Source: Limisphaerales bacterium
GTDB taxonomy: Bacteria; Verrucomicrobiota; Verrucomicrobiia; Limisphaerales; SXTU01
Length of the DNA: 64,000 nt
NCBI GenBank assembly: GCA_009773355.1
Contig: WRPG01000007.1
Span: 62,001-126,000 of the forward strand
Direction of reading: 5' to 3'
Below the pieces are notes generated by a model. The model saw only the letters and a program-made list of their open reading frames with translations, ran no database searches and was not told the origin of the DNA. Positions 19,301 to 26,507 of the stretch are shown piece by piece. How positions within the stretch are numbered: the first letter of the stretch is position 1; every line of letters starts with the position of its first letter. The translations under genes were made by a program, and so were the position numbers.

Positions 19301-21497
19301 GCGCCTCGTCACCGGCGCGCTGCAAAAGTTGTGTTACCGGGATTTCCCGCGCGCTGGTGAGTGTTTCCGTCTTGAGCCGGATGCCCGCCGCCGAGGCCGC
19401 GCCGATGAAGGCCGTCTCCTTCGTCGCGCCCGTCGCACGCACCGCACCGACAGTGATTTGCGCGGGGAAGGTCTTGTGGGCTTGCTCCAACACGAGGTCG
19501 AGCCGATGCACGCCGAGCACGCGCTGGGTGAAGTTGACCTTCAGCTTGCCGGCGGTGGCCTTCCAATCCTCCACGTTCCCGCCGCGCACGTCCGTCACGT
19601 TGAAGTTGGTCGGGTAGCTGAACTCGGCGGTGTAGATGCCGGCCTTGAGCACGCTGAGGTTCACCGCGTGGCTCACGACGAGCCGCGACTCCTCCAGCCG
19701 CGCCGTGACGCGCGCCGCCGTTTCCAGCACCGGCTCGATGCGCTTGAGCCGGGCCGCGACACTGAAGGGCCGGGCGTTGAAGCGCCACGCGAAGAGCGTG
19801 CCCGTGCTGGCGTTGACCTGCCGCAGGCCGGGCGCGGCATCCACCTCGACCACGGTGTCGTCCGCGCTGACGGCGAAGGTGCCGGCCTCGCGCTCGATGT
19901 CCAGCGGCTGCGGCACGGCGAGCGTGACGGCCAGCGGCGTGGACTCGACGGGCTGCTCGGTGTAGAGCGTGAGCGAGTAGTTTTTTTCCACGGGCTTGGC
20001 GAAATCCACGGTGAGCAACTGCCAGCCCGCCGGCAGGCCCGGCGCGGTCTTCGCGGCGGACCAGTCGCGGATGCCGTCGCCTTGCACGCGCGTGAGCGTG
20101 TGGCCCGGCGGCAGGCCGACGGTGAGCCGCGAGACGCTGGCCTGGAGCAGCTCGTAGCGCAGCGCGGTGGTGAACTTGATGACCGTGGGCGAGACCTGCG
20201 CGGCGGCGGCGGTGTCCACCGTTATGAGGGACTTGCGCGCAATCTCGGTGGTCTTGCTCTGCCAGCGCAGCGACACGACGCGGTCCGCGCCGACGACGCC
20301 CGCGATGGCGGAACCGGCCTTCGCCGGGCCACCCTCGATGAGCGCGCCGCTGAGAAGCTCGACTTCCACGCCGGTGTTGCCCTCGGCCTTGAGGCTGGCG
20401 GTGGCAGCGGGCGGGCCGGTGAAGGCGATGTTGTTCCACGGCTCGGCCTTGGTGATGCGCGCGATGACTTCGAGCTTGAGCGAGTGGACACCGGGCTTGG
20501 CGCAGTGGAGGCGATAGGAACCCGCGCGCGTGCCGGCGACTTGCAGTCGCCGGCCGAGGGCTCCGTTCGCAACCGACGGCGACTGCAAGTCGCCGGCACG
20601 GGTCAAGCGCACGCCCGCCGGCAGTTCCGGTGCGAAGACCGCGATGTCGCCCTGAAAGAGGATCGCGCTGACCTCGTTGGTCGTGAGCGACTCGACCTCC
20701 ACCGTCGCCGTGAAGCGCGCCTCGGTGTCGGTGACCTTCCCGTCGTAGCGCACCTCGCGGACGATGAGGTTGGTGTAGGTCGCGGGCGCGACGGGCGCGG
20801 GCTGGGCGAAAACTTTCGGCGGACTCGTGCCGCGCGAGAGGATTTGCAGGCCGTTGAGCACCGCCACGCCGCCGGGCCCGGGCGCGACCGTGATGACGAC
20901 GGGTTCACCCGCGAGCACCGGCACATCGCGGAAGACCACGAACTGCCGGCCTTCCTGCCAGTCTTGCGAAACTTTCCAGCCGGGCGCGGAGCCGGGGCCG
21001 AGCGGGCCGAGAACGTTCGTGCCGGAGCGGAGTTGGAAGAGGGAATTTTGCGCCGGGCCGGAATCGGCGTCAGCGTGGCCGTAGAGGTAGAACTGGTAGC
21101 TGCCGGGTTCGAGACCGCGCAGGGTCAGTGAGATGTTCGAGCCGTTGTGGGGGAAGATGAAGTGGTCGAACATCGCGTCGCCGGAGGAGTTGCCCCAGGT
21201 GCCGGGGGCGTTGGTGACGCCGAGGCTGACGGCGGACTCGGAGCGGTCGGAGAGCTTGAGTTTGTCGAGGAAGCCGTTGGTTTGATAGGGCTTCCCGGGC
21301 AAATGGCGCGGGCTGTAGTGGCTGTAAACATTCCAAAAGTCATTCGTGCCGAGACCAGTGGCGGCGAGGCCGGTCTTCGGGCTGGCCATGCCGACGCCGA
21401 AATCCACGTTGATGAGGAGCTGGGCGTGGGCAGGGGAGAGGAGTATGAGCAGGAGGAAGAGTAGGAGCGGGAGAGGGAGGGGAGGGCGGTTTTTCAT
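13389..21497 (-). CDS. Giant duplicated envelope protein, 2702 aa
   Basis: A very large exported membrane protein of unknown function. A signal peptide (about residues 1-25) is followed by an LLINVDFGVG segment of the malectin-like/lectin-fold kind common in verrucomicrobial surface proteins, then long beta-rich regions. Predicted membrane helices lie at about 1112-1140, 1146-1166, 1472-1488, 1497-1517, 1520-1544 and 1606-1622, with one at the C-terminus (about 2672-2697). A Gly-rich stretch precedes the third. The two halves are paralogous: GPNIRRKEQ near 803 matches GPNIRRRDQ near 2205, and GVERETGSVAV near 885 matches GVERETGSVAI near 2258. At about residue 1596 a Met is followed by a second signal-peptide-like segment, so this looks like two tandem genes fused without a stop. 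Two twin-hairpin or tandem-repeat elements are translated in frame (residues 300-323 and 1626-1636). Confidence 0.85.
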   Translation of the reverse strand: MKNRPPLPLPLLLFLLLILLSPAHAQLLINVDFGVGMASPKTGLAATGLGTNDFWNVYSHYSPRHLPGKPYQTNGFLDKLKLSDRSESAVSLGVTNAPGTWGNSSGDAMFDHFIFPHNGSNISLTLRGLEPGSYQFYLYGHADADSGPAQNSLFQLRSGTNVLGPLGPGSAPGWKVSQDWQEGRQFVVFRDVPVLAGEPVVITVAPGPGGVAVLNGLQILSRGTSPPKVFAQPAPVAPATYTNLIVREVRYDGKVTDTEARFTATVEVESLTTNEVSAILFQGDIAVFAPELPAGVRLTRAGDLQSPSVANGALGRRLQVAGTRAGSYRLHCAKPGVHSLKLEVIARITKAEPWNNIAFTGPPAATASLKAEGNTGVEVELLSGALIEGGPAKAGSAIAGVVGADRVVSLRWQSKTTEIARKSLITVDTAAAAQVSPTVIKFTTALRYELLQASVSRLTVGLPPGHTLTRVQGDGIRDWSAAKTAPGLPAGWQLLTVDFAKPVEKNYSLTLYTEQPVESTPLAVTLAVPQPLDIEREAGTFAVSADDTVVEVDAAPGLRQVNASTGTLFAWRFNARPFSVAARLKRIEPVLETAARVTARLEESRLVVSHAVNLSVLKAGIYTAEFSYPTNFNVTDVRGGNVEDWKATAGKLKVNFTQRVLGVHRLDLVLEQAHKTFPAQITVGAVRATGATKETAFIGAASAAGIRLKTETLTSAREIPVTQLLQRAGDEALAFTADAPDWKLALATERLPARVVAEVFNLVTVGDGLVGGSATIRFGILNQGVQEFKVRLPAHWKNVEFTGPNIRRKEQGPTNVVIGGVFVTFQGGRAITNAASVGAVDLSSNWTISLQDKAWGGYTLVVTYDYQFDPKKAALDLAGAHCDGVERETGSVAVTAAANLKLQPKPAAEPLRAIDPGELAETDRALCTRPVLLAWRYTGSGFALTADAARFDEERVLDAVADRTQLTSVVTEAGEMLTQASFMVKNNEKQFQKFKLPAGANFWGCYVNNEPSKAERDGEWLVVPLPRGANRDEAFAVDIVYAQKLAALDKWLPQSVALTAPATDVPNTYAEWQLFVPATKRVSSFGGSMTVARGTTYELREAWTLFLSYYGSILRNIGSTIVAWLFVATLVAGGIMCTRRGGWRSAVKLCGIVAALVIVVALIVPQLPELQIRMMDSLGGDPSDSRQVGAAATGSDSTVVMETALAQEQAEQLRAMLPEARTPKNVTTVYSLELPQQANAPAKAGKPQSRGAESERLAEVDKKLAQREKSESLALADSARKLDRSGVAADEFKARTEAGAATERQLAGRSYRGAEAKAASGPVPMTPPPMAMPPSAPVLEPQGNPIAPGSTFAFGAMVTNQTAAVNFDSVTTVNGDVHFSTARSGGAHGAFQLGALAVGGFGGVGGGGAPGGGYANAAGEAAQVAAGMRSIRIDIPRSGQAFTFTKVLNLRQEPLGIELSLMPLGKFRAAQSAGQLALFVGGLLWALLCWRSAERSSFGIALGVALALAGVVWLGLSARTLHWVLIATVPTVAVTVLCWLAWRFWPKNTATGANASGGSNPAEQRVGVVRDYESDASYVITKDKTSGAETVEKKPMKGDSDIGPVPPAATLLLFAFLTASAFGQDQSAIGNRQSAVTLQSATYTGTLREKSAEFTATLVLSSTSTNQTFTLFGGDVAIQSFTAKSGEARLVREGATARVWLPKAGAVTVELKLLARLEGDVTKRRLAFGLPPALASQFTAVIEEADADVEFPSAVAFKRTPAGKQTRVEAIIGSTDRVDLAWTPRLKRIAEMDATIFAQTATLVTVGGGVVNSRAVVDYQIAQGELRQAKVRLPAGQRLLRVEGEGVRTWELLTEAGAETLVVDLLKGVTANWRLTIETEKSLGALPATVRVEVPIVQDVRRESGLVAVRGAEETSLAVETATDLQRVDLAEFNRASKLNHTDLVSAFRYLRNTFAFAVKAEAVQPQVDATVMQRLRVGAEELRLAAEVTYNVKKAGIFQLRAQIPAGWRIETVAYVDAALRQRGSALMPINNWTEKTEAGVRVLEVPLRERTQGAVSLLVILVQTLKEPPKALAGPAVHPLGVDKLNGFVAVSTEAGLSVKTESFDGLSEIPAATMPTGIYRGLSEQPTLAFKFLATEPSATATWRLGIAAEQLESWVRAEVVNLISVTETLVSGRALVRLDIANAPVKEFRLKIPLTVTNVDITGPNIRRRDQTGEVWRVELQNKLRGQHTFMVTWEQARAAKTNAPVDMPAVEAVGVERETGSVAILAKPPLQVSEKAKTGELLTVDPRELPEWAAGYASGAKGEQVVLAWRYLRPGWKLAVTPQRFAEAAVLQALVDSARLTTVVSDDGQMMTEVSLSVRNNGRQFLEVELPPGAMVWSAFVAGTPVRPTKQGGKLLLPLEQNARDTAMAVEFTYVAADKFPKRKGNVAFASPKLDVPLKNARWELLLPPDYEYTDFGGTMGRDLSGAPVVTVNYSATEYSRQEAKARDTFESSRANALGNLRSLLSSGKLSEANNEWFNYKRSVNNPQGGQGGQAGKDMDAEGARQLKEVEVQLRRSQASNLVQAQQAYTLDNATKLGVNVDGYFAAGGDAKGAQAQAGQQLLLYDEQAAEQQLEKLQKAQEVTVATVQPLRVNLPLRGQRHAFTQVLQTEVNKPMTVEFTARNLKAGGWFKPIVLTLAAFLALWVAVAAFAQRREA
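16590..16623. repeat. Family K 8-base tandem repeat, in frame
   Basis: About four head-to-tail copies of an 8-base unit (GCCGATTG on the plus strand) inside the giant gene. Read on the coding strand they give the peptide SAIGNRQSA just after the internal signal-peptide-like segment. The same unit recurs at 38865 inside the pseG-pseH gene, so it is a dispersed repeat and not only a local slippage product. Confidence 0.85.
20530..20599. repeat. Twin-hairpin element, family E, in frame inside giant gene
   Basis: Arms at 20530-20552 and 20577-20599 are perfectly inverted. Each is GTGC followed by a 9-bp hairpin, CCGGCGACT/AGTCGCCGG around TGC. The element is translated as AGDLQSPS...RRLQVAGT, an insertion of about 24 residues in an otherwise beta-rich domain. 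The peptide parallels the one encoded by the family L element in pseG (AGGLQPPS...RRLQTAGT). Confidence 0.92.
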
Positions 21498-21746
21498 GGC
21501 GGCGGTTGGTTGGAAGGTTGCGGACTGTGGGCAGGGCGGTTGCCAGCGGGTAGTAAAAGAGTTGTCAGAAAAGTGTGCGGCGGACACGGGTGGGCGGCGG
21601 GCGCTCATGGGAGATTGGCTGGCAGCGTAGCGGTTCACGGGCCGGAATGTCATCGGGTGAAACACGGAGGGCGGAGCTTGGTTGCGGCGCGCATGGGGCG
21701 TTGGACGGGAACGACCAACAGATGCTCCCGCTGCACCGCCCGGAAA

Positions 21747-22826
21747 TCAGGCGAAGAGCGCACCCGACCGCCCCGAGATGGTCAGGTCGGCGGGAACTTC
21801 AGGCAGCGTCACGCGACGCCCACCTTGGATCGAGGACCACACAATGGCGAACAACAGGTCACACCCGAGCGCGATTTCCTCCGGCGCGATGCCGAGCGCG
21901 CAATGACCTCGGACGGCTGCGGCCAACTCCGAGAAGGCGCGCTGCGTGCCGCTCATGACAGCGGGCGGCACATGATGCTCACGCGCCAGTGGATAGGCCG
22001 CGTCCGGCGTTACCTTGCGATTCCATTCCAGCCAGGAGCCGTCCGCGCCGACAGTCAGCGTGCCGTGCTCACCAGCGAGATGCGTGTGCAGTCCGCCGGC
22101 GCAGGTGAGCGTCGCGCGCACGCCGTTGGCAAACTGGATGAAGGCGCTCTCCACCTTGGGATCGGCGTCCACGAAATGGCCTTGGACGGCTTCCGTTGGG
22201 ATGGCGCATGTGGCCTGGACGAACTGAACTTCACGCGCGCCGCTGAAGAAGACTGCGAGGTCCACCGAGTGCGGATGCGTCCAGAGCAGCGCACTATGGC
22301 CGAACTCAATGGTGACCTGCTGAAGCGCGCCGAAGCTGCCCTCGGCGAACCGCAGCTTCGCCTCGCGATACGCGTCCATGTAACGCCGCGTCGTGCCGTA
22401 GCTGAGTTTCACGCCGTGCGCCGCGACTGCCCGGAGCGCGCGCTGGCATTCTTCGCGCGAACGGCCCAGCGGCTTCTCGGCGTGGATGCCGCGCACGCCA
22501 TGCGCCGCCGCGAACTCGATGATGTCGCAGCGTCCGGCGGTGCGCGTGGCGATGGAGAGCAGGTCGGGGCGGACTTCCTCGATGAGCTTCCGGTAGTCGG
22601 TGAACCAGCGGGCAGCGCTAAATTCCTTGGCCGTCGCCTCGGCTCGTGCTGCGTCTGTGTCGCAGACGGCAACCAGCTCAAGTCCCGGTGTCGTGGTGAT
22701 GGCCTCAGCGTGGTTGAGCGGCAGCCAGCCGGGCGGACACGCCGCGCGAACGTGTGGGGGAGTGTGCGCGCCGATGCGACCGCAACCGACGAGTGCCACG
22801 CGAAGTTTGTCCGGGGCGGCGCTCAT
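21747..22826 (-). CDS. Gfo/Idh/MocA-family oxidoreductase
   Basis: A 359-residue NAD(P)-dependent sugar oxidoreductase-like protein. The Rossmann motif VALVGCGRIGAHT is at about residues 10-22, an acidic second strand (LVAVCDTD) follows, and the family signature HAEKPLGRS is at about residue 120 with the catalytic-type Lys. The C-terminal Gfo/Idh domain follows. It is the last gene of the minus-strand surface-sugar cluster. The ATG at 22826 follows GGAAG at good spacing and lies 5 bases after the previous stop; an ATG at 22841 would overlap that gene. Substrate not predictable. Confidence 0.88.
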   Translation of the reverse strand: MSAAPDKLRVALVGCGRIGAHTPPHVRAACPPGWLPLNHAEAITTTPGLELVAVCDTDAARAEATAKEFSAARWFTDYRKLIEEVRPDLLSIATRTAGRCDIIEFAAAHGVRGIHAEKPLGRSREECQRALRAVAAHGVKLSYGTTRRYMDAYREAKLRFAEGSFGALQQVTIEFGHSALLWTHPHSVDLAVFFSGAREVQFVQATCAIPTEAVQGHFVDADPKVESAFIQFANGVRATLTCAGGLHTHLAGEHGTLTVGADGSWLEWNRKVTPDAAYPLAREHHVPPAVMSGTQRAFSELAAAVRGHCALGIAPEEIALGCDLLFAIVWSSIQGGRRVTLPEVPADLTISGRSGALFA

Positions 22827-22831
22827 TTCAT

Positions 22832-23857
22832 TTACTTCCATTGCAGCACGCTGGTCAGCCCGTGACCGGTGCGATGCGCGAGTTGGTCGTAGATCTCCGG
22901 CAGCTTTTCCCACGGATGGACGGAGCCGATGAGCCGGCGGGCAGGAAGTTTTCCGGCGACGATCTGGTGCAGGAGGAACTCGCAGTTGCGCTTCACGGTG
23001 AACCGCAGGTCGTGCGCCGACACATCCAAATCCGGCGACTGGCCGCAGGCGTGGATGGTCAACTGCCGGTCGTAGAAAAACTGGGAGTCGAGCGGGTTGA
23101 ACGGCGGCGCGGGCTGTGTGCGGCCGGGGAAGCCCAGCACGCAGATCGTCCCGCCCTTGCGCGCCAAGCGCAGCGCGAGCGCCCAGTCTTCCCAGCGATT
23201 CGACGTGGTGACGACGAGGTCAAGCCCCGCGCCACCGGCCTTCGCGGTGACGGCCTTGGGCGTGTCGGTAAGGTCCTTGTGCCACGCGTCGAGTGCGCCG
23301 AGATCGAGTGCGAGGTTGCGCCCGTCCACCTGATCGGAGAAGGCGTGGACATTGCCGCCGAAGCTCACCGCCTGCGAGACGGTGGCGAGGCCAATCGTGC
23401 CCAGACCGATGACGCCGATGTGATGACCGGCCGTGAAATCACCACGCAACAGCGCGCTGTAGCCGAGGTGAAACAGGTAAGTGACGGATGCCGGAACGGG
23501 CGCGGTGCCGACGGGCAGCGTGACGATGACTTCGTCCTCACGGCAGACGAACGCACTGCGGTGCGACTGGAAGGTGAGAATGCGCGCGCCGGGCTTGAAG
23601 CGCGTCACGCCCGATCCGCAAGCGACGACTTCAGCGACGTTGCAGTAGCCGACGAGGCGCGGATAGACGGGACCGGGGCGCAACGGCGGGTCGCCGCGCC
23701 ACGCGGCCACCTCGGTTCCGGAAGAAATCGCGGAGCACACAGTCTCGGCAAGCAGCTCGTTGTCCTTGAGCGCGCTGGCGGACAAAGCCTGTTCGCGGAA
23801 GACCAACTGACGCGGGCCGGTCAGTTCAGCGATGCGGCTGGTGAGGGTCGCGCTCAA
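22832..23857 (-). CDS. Zinc-type medium-chain dehydrogenase
   Basis: A 341-residue MDR-superfamily protein. The GroES-like N-terminal part includes SAISSGTEVAAWRGDPP and PRLVGYCNVAEVVACGSGV, typical of the bacteriochlorophyllide/threonine-dehydrogenase-like branch common in sugar clusters. The nucleotide-binding motif HIGVIGLGTIGLATV is at about residue 150. The classical structural-zinc cysteines are not evident. The start is set at a TTG (23857) that overlaps the stop of the preceding gene by 4 bases (TTGA), giving LSATLTSRIAEL. It probably acts with the adjacent Gfo/Idh protein on a surface-sugar precursor; this is inference from position. Confidence 0.82.
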   Translation of the reverse strand: MSATLTSRIAELTGPRQLVFREQALSASALKDNELLAETVCSAISSGTEVAAWRGDPPLRPGPVYPRLVGYCNVAEVVACGSGVTRFKPGARILTFQSHRSAFVCREDEVIVTLPVGTAPVPASVTYLFHLGYSALLRGDFTAGHHIGVIGLGTIGLATVSQAVSFGGNVHAFSDQVDGRNLALDLGALDAWHKDLTDTPKAVTAKAGGAGLDLVVTTSNRWEDWALALRLARKGGTICVLGFPGRTQPAPPFNPLDSQFFYDRQLTIHACGQSPDLDVSAHDLRFTVKRNCEFLLHQIVAGKLPARRLIGSVHPWEKLPEIYDQLAHRTGHGLTSVLQWK

Positions 23858-25230
23858 TTTACGAGGGGAACATCCTGCTGGCTCGCGTGGATGCGCGCAC
23901 GCATCTCGGCCACGTCCGCCGGGCGGATGGACTTGCTGTAGGCGAAGGTCTTCACAGCGTATTTTTGCGGACGGAGGAAGCGCTTGAGCGGGAGGAACGG
24001 GTTGAAATGATACGGCAGGCCGACGGACTGAAGGCTCTTGAGCTTGAGGCCGCGACGTTTGTCGGCGGCGGTGAGCTTGGACCAGTCCGGCTCTGGCGCG
24101 GCCTTCACGGCGTCGGCGATCATCCCGGCGAGCGTCCGGCAGGACTGGCCGTCGGTGCGGTCGCACCACTTCTTCAGGTGAGCCACGCGCGCGGCGGGCA
24201 AATTCGCCGGGTCAAACTCGCGCAGGAGCTTCCGCACCAGCGGCACAAGCGCCTTCGGCTCGCCGCACAATTCGTTCGCCGCGCCGTGGTCGTGGTGAAA
24301 CCAGAGCGGATACTTTTCAAACGTCAGCTCCACCGTCGGCTTGCCCGCCATCCACGCCTCCAGCGCGGTCGTGCAGGTTTCGCAGGAGATTTCCAAGTCG
24401 CAGTCGAGGATTTGCGTCGTGATGTTGGTCACGAGATCGAGGTGGACGTGGCGCTTGCGCTGCGCGTCCAGCTTGCCAAACCACGCGTGGTGAAGCGACT
24501 GCTCCTCGTTCGGGTGCGGGCGCAGAATGATGTCGAACTCGTCCGCCGCGACCAGTTCGTCCAGAAACTCGAAGGCCCGCGCACGCGCGCGGTGCTGCGC
24601 GCCGATGGCCGTCCAGTAGTCGCGGTGCAGCGGGATGCGGTCCTTCCACGCGGCGAAGAACTTGTCGCCCTCCTCCTTGGGCAGCTCGTGGAACTTGGCG
24701 CAGACAAAGTTCGTGCAGACCAATACCTTTGGCCGCTCGCGCTTGTCAGATGGGTCGCGGCGGTAGAAGACGCGCGACCACGGCTCCTTGTAGAAGTCGA
24801 AGCGCGGCACGCCGATGACCTCGATGCGCGTGTTCTTGTCGAAGCCCTCGGCCCGGAGCGCCTGCGCGTGCGGCTCGTTCCAGCAGAAGTAGTAGTCAAT
24901 GTGCGCGTCGTTATGGAAACGGCCCGCGTTGTATTTCATCTCGCCCTCGTCGTAGAGGATGCCCTCGTTGAGGAGGACGGCGGTGCGGACCCCCATCTGG
25001 CCAAGCCGTTGGGAATACTTCTCGAGATGGCTCGCGAGAATGTGGTTGAAGACGATGAGATGCGGGCGATGCGCCGCCAGCACGCCGCGATAGGCCTCCA
25101 GCGGCTCCAGAAAACATTGCAGGCCCAGTTCCTCCAACTGGTGCGCGATGAGCGCGGCCACCGGCAGATCGCGGCGCCGGCTGTCCACGAGGAGCACCAC
25201 GCGCTTGGCTGCGGACTTGGCCTGGCTCAT
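23854..25230 (-). CDS. Surface carbohydrate biosynthesis protein, GT-B-like
   Basis: A 458-residue protein resembling the family annotated as surface carbohydrate biosynthesis protein, which looks like a GT-B glycosyltransferase or glycerophosphotransferase fold. It starts VVLLVDSRRRDLPVAALIAH. The C-terminal half carries DIILRPHPNEEQSLHH and a donor-site-like segment (CDLEISCETCTTALEAWMAG, then KPTVEL). It contains no membrane segment and is likely cytosolic or membrane-associated. Its ATG overlaps the stop of the aminotransferase gene by 4 bases (ATGA), so the two are translationally coupled. The transferred group cannot be read from the sequence. Confidence 0.82.
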   Translation of the reverse strand: MSQAKSAAKRVVLLVDSRRRDLPVAALIAHQLEELGLQCFLEPLEAYRGVLAAHRPHLIVFNHILASHLEKYSQRLGQMGVRTAVLLNEGILYDEGEMKYNAGRFHNDAHIDYYFCWNEPHAQALRAEGFDKNTRIEVIGVPRFDFYKEPWSRVFYRRDPSDKRERPKVLVCTNFVCAKFHELPKEEGDKFFAAWKDRIPLHRDYWTAIGAQHRARARAFEFLDELVAADEFDIILRPHPNEEQSLHHAWFGKLDAQRKRHVHLDLVTNITTQILDCDLEISCETCTTALEAWMAGKPTVELTFEKYPLWFHHDHGAANELCGEPKALVPLVRKLLREFDPANLPAARVAHLKKWCDRTDGQSCRTLAGMIADAVKAAPEPDWSKLTAADKRRGLKLKSLQSVGLPYHFNPFLPLKRFLRPQKYAVKTFAYSKSIRPADVAEMRARIHASQQDVPLVN

Positions 25231-26507
25231 TTCAACTGGGAGATGTTCGCGATGACCTTCTCCACGGCAAGCGCCACGTCCTCGACATCGGCGCGCGACA
25301 GGTGCGCGTGGATTAGCGGCGTGTAGAAAAGGCGGCTGAAGTGCATCAGTTCGGTGGTCGGGCACAGGCCGCGCGCGTAGCTGACCTCGCCGGAATAGCC
25401 GCGACACGTCGGGCCGCAGTTCATCACGCGTTGCTGGTAGATCGGCTGCAAGTAAAGCGGCTCGACGTATCCGCCGGCCAGCGCCACGCCCTCGGCCTTC
25501 ACCGCCTCAAGGAACTTCGTGCGCGGCACGCCGTGGAGCGCCTCGTCGTATTGCGTGGCGAAGACGTAATAGACATGGCGGCAGTCGCGCTGGCAGGTCG
25601 CTGGCTGGAGGCCGGGGATTTTTCCCCAGCGCTCCTGGAGAATTCCGGCGTATTCGATGCGCGGCGCGGTCAACGCTTCGAGTTTCTTCAACTGCTCGCT
25701 GGCGATGGCTGCGTGCAGTTCCGTCATGCGATAGTTGAACCCGATCAAGCCGAAGTTCCGCGCGTCGCCCTGCGCCGCAACCACGGTCTCCGCGTGATTG
25801 CGGATGAGCCGCAGCCGCTCGGCGAGATGGTCGTCGTTCGTCACCGCCACTCCGCCTTCGCCGCAGTGGATGGTCTTGTGGTAGTTCAGGCTGAAGATGC
25901 CAATGTCGCCGAGCGCACCAGCCCAACGGCCCTTGTATTTGCCGCCGGGGATTTGCGCCGCGTCCTCGATAAGCCCGAGCTTGTGCTCCTTCGCGATGGC
26001 GCGCAGCTCGTCCCACTCCGCCGGGTGACCGAAGATGTCCACGGCGAGAATCGCCTTTATGCGCGGCGTGATGCGCGCCCGGACGCTCGCGGGCGAGAGG
26101 CAATAGGTGACGGGGTCAATGTCCGCGAAGACCGGCGTAGCGCCATACACGAGCGGCGCGATGGCGGACGCGGACATCGTGTAAGGCGACACGATGACCT
26201 CGTCGCCCGGCCCGATGCCCAGCGCGCCGATGGCGGCGAAGAGGCCGGAGGTGTTCGAGTTGATGGTGACGGCGTGCTTCACGCCGAAGTAGTCCGCCCA
26301 CTCGCGCTCCAGCCCCCGCACGCGCGGTCCGCCGTTGAAATGGTCGCCCCACACGCCGACGAACTCCGAGAGCACACCGGTCTCCATCACCTCGGCCACG
26401 GCGCGCTTCTCCTCCGCGCCGATGGTGTTGCAGTGCGCGAACGGCTTCGTGCGCACCGGCTGTCCGCCAAGCAACGCCAGTTTGGACTTCTCAAGAATTG
26501 CAGCCAT
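25227..26507 (-). CDS. DegT/DnrJ/EryC1/StrS-family sugar aminotransferase
   Basis: A 426-residue PLP-dependent aminotransferase acting on nucleotide-linked keto-sugars. Seen: TINSNTSGLFAAIGALGIGP (cofactor phosphate site), DIDPVTYCLSP, GLIEDAAQIPGG with the PLP-ring Asp, and the Schiff-base Lys in SLNYHKTIHCGEGG at about residue 215. Length is somewhat above the usual 370-400. It is distinct from the PseC-type aminotransferase at 40220, so the cluster probably aminates two different sugars. It overlaps the preceding gene slightly (26491-26507). Confidence 0.93.
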   Translation of the reverse strand: MAAILEKSKLALLGGQPVRTKPFAHCNTIGAEEKRAVAEVMETGVLSEFVGVWGDHFNGGPRVRGLEREWADYFGVKHAVTINSNTSGLFAAIGALGIGPGDEVIVSPYTMSASAIAPLVYGATPVFADIDPVTYCLSPASVRARITPRIKAILAVDIFGHPAEWDELRAIAKEHKLGLIEDAAQIPGGKYKGRWAGALGDIGIFSLNYHKTIHCGEGGVAVTNDDHLAERLRLIRNHAETVVAAQGDARNFGLIGFNYRMTELHAAIASEQLKKLEALTAPRIEYAGILQERWGKIPGLQPATCQRDCRHVYYVFATQYDEALHGVPRTKFLEAVKAEGVALAGGYVEPLYLQPIYQQRVMNCGPTCRGYSGEVSYARGLCPTTELMHFSRLFYTPLIHAHLSRADVEDVALAVEKVIANISQLK

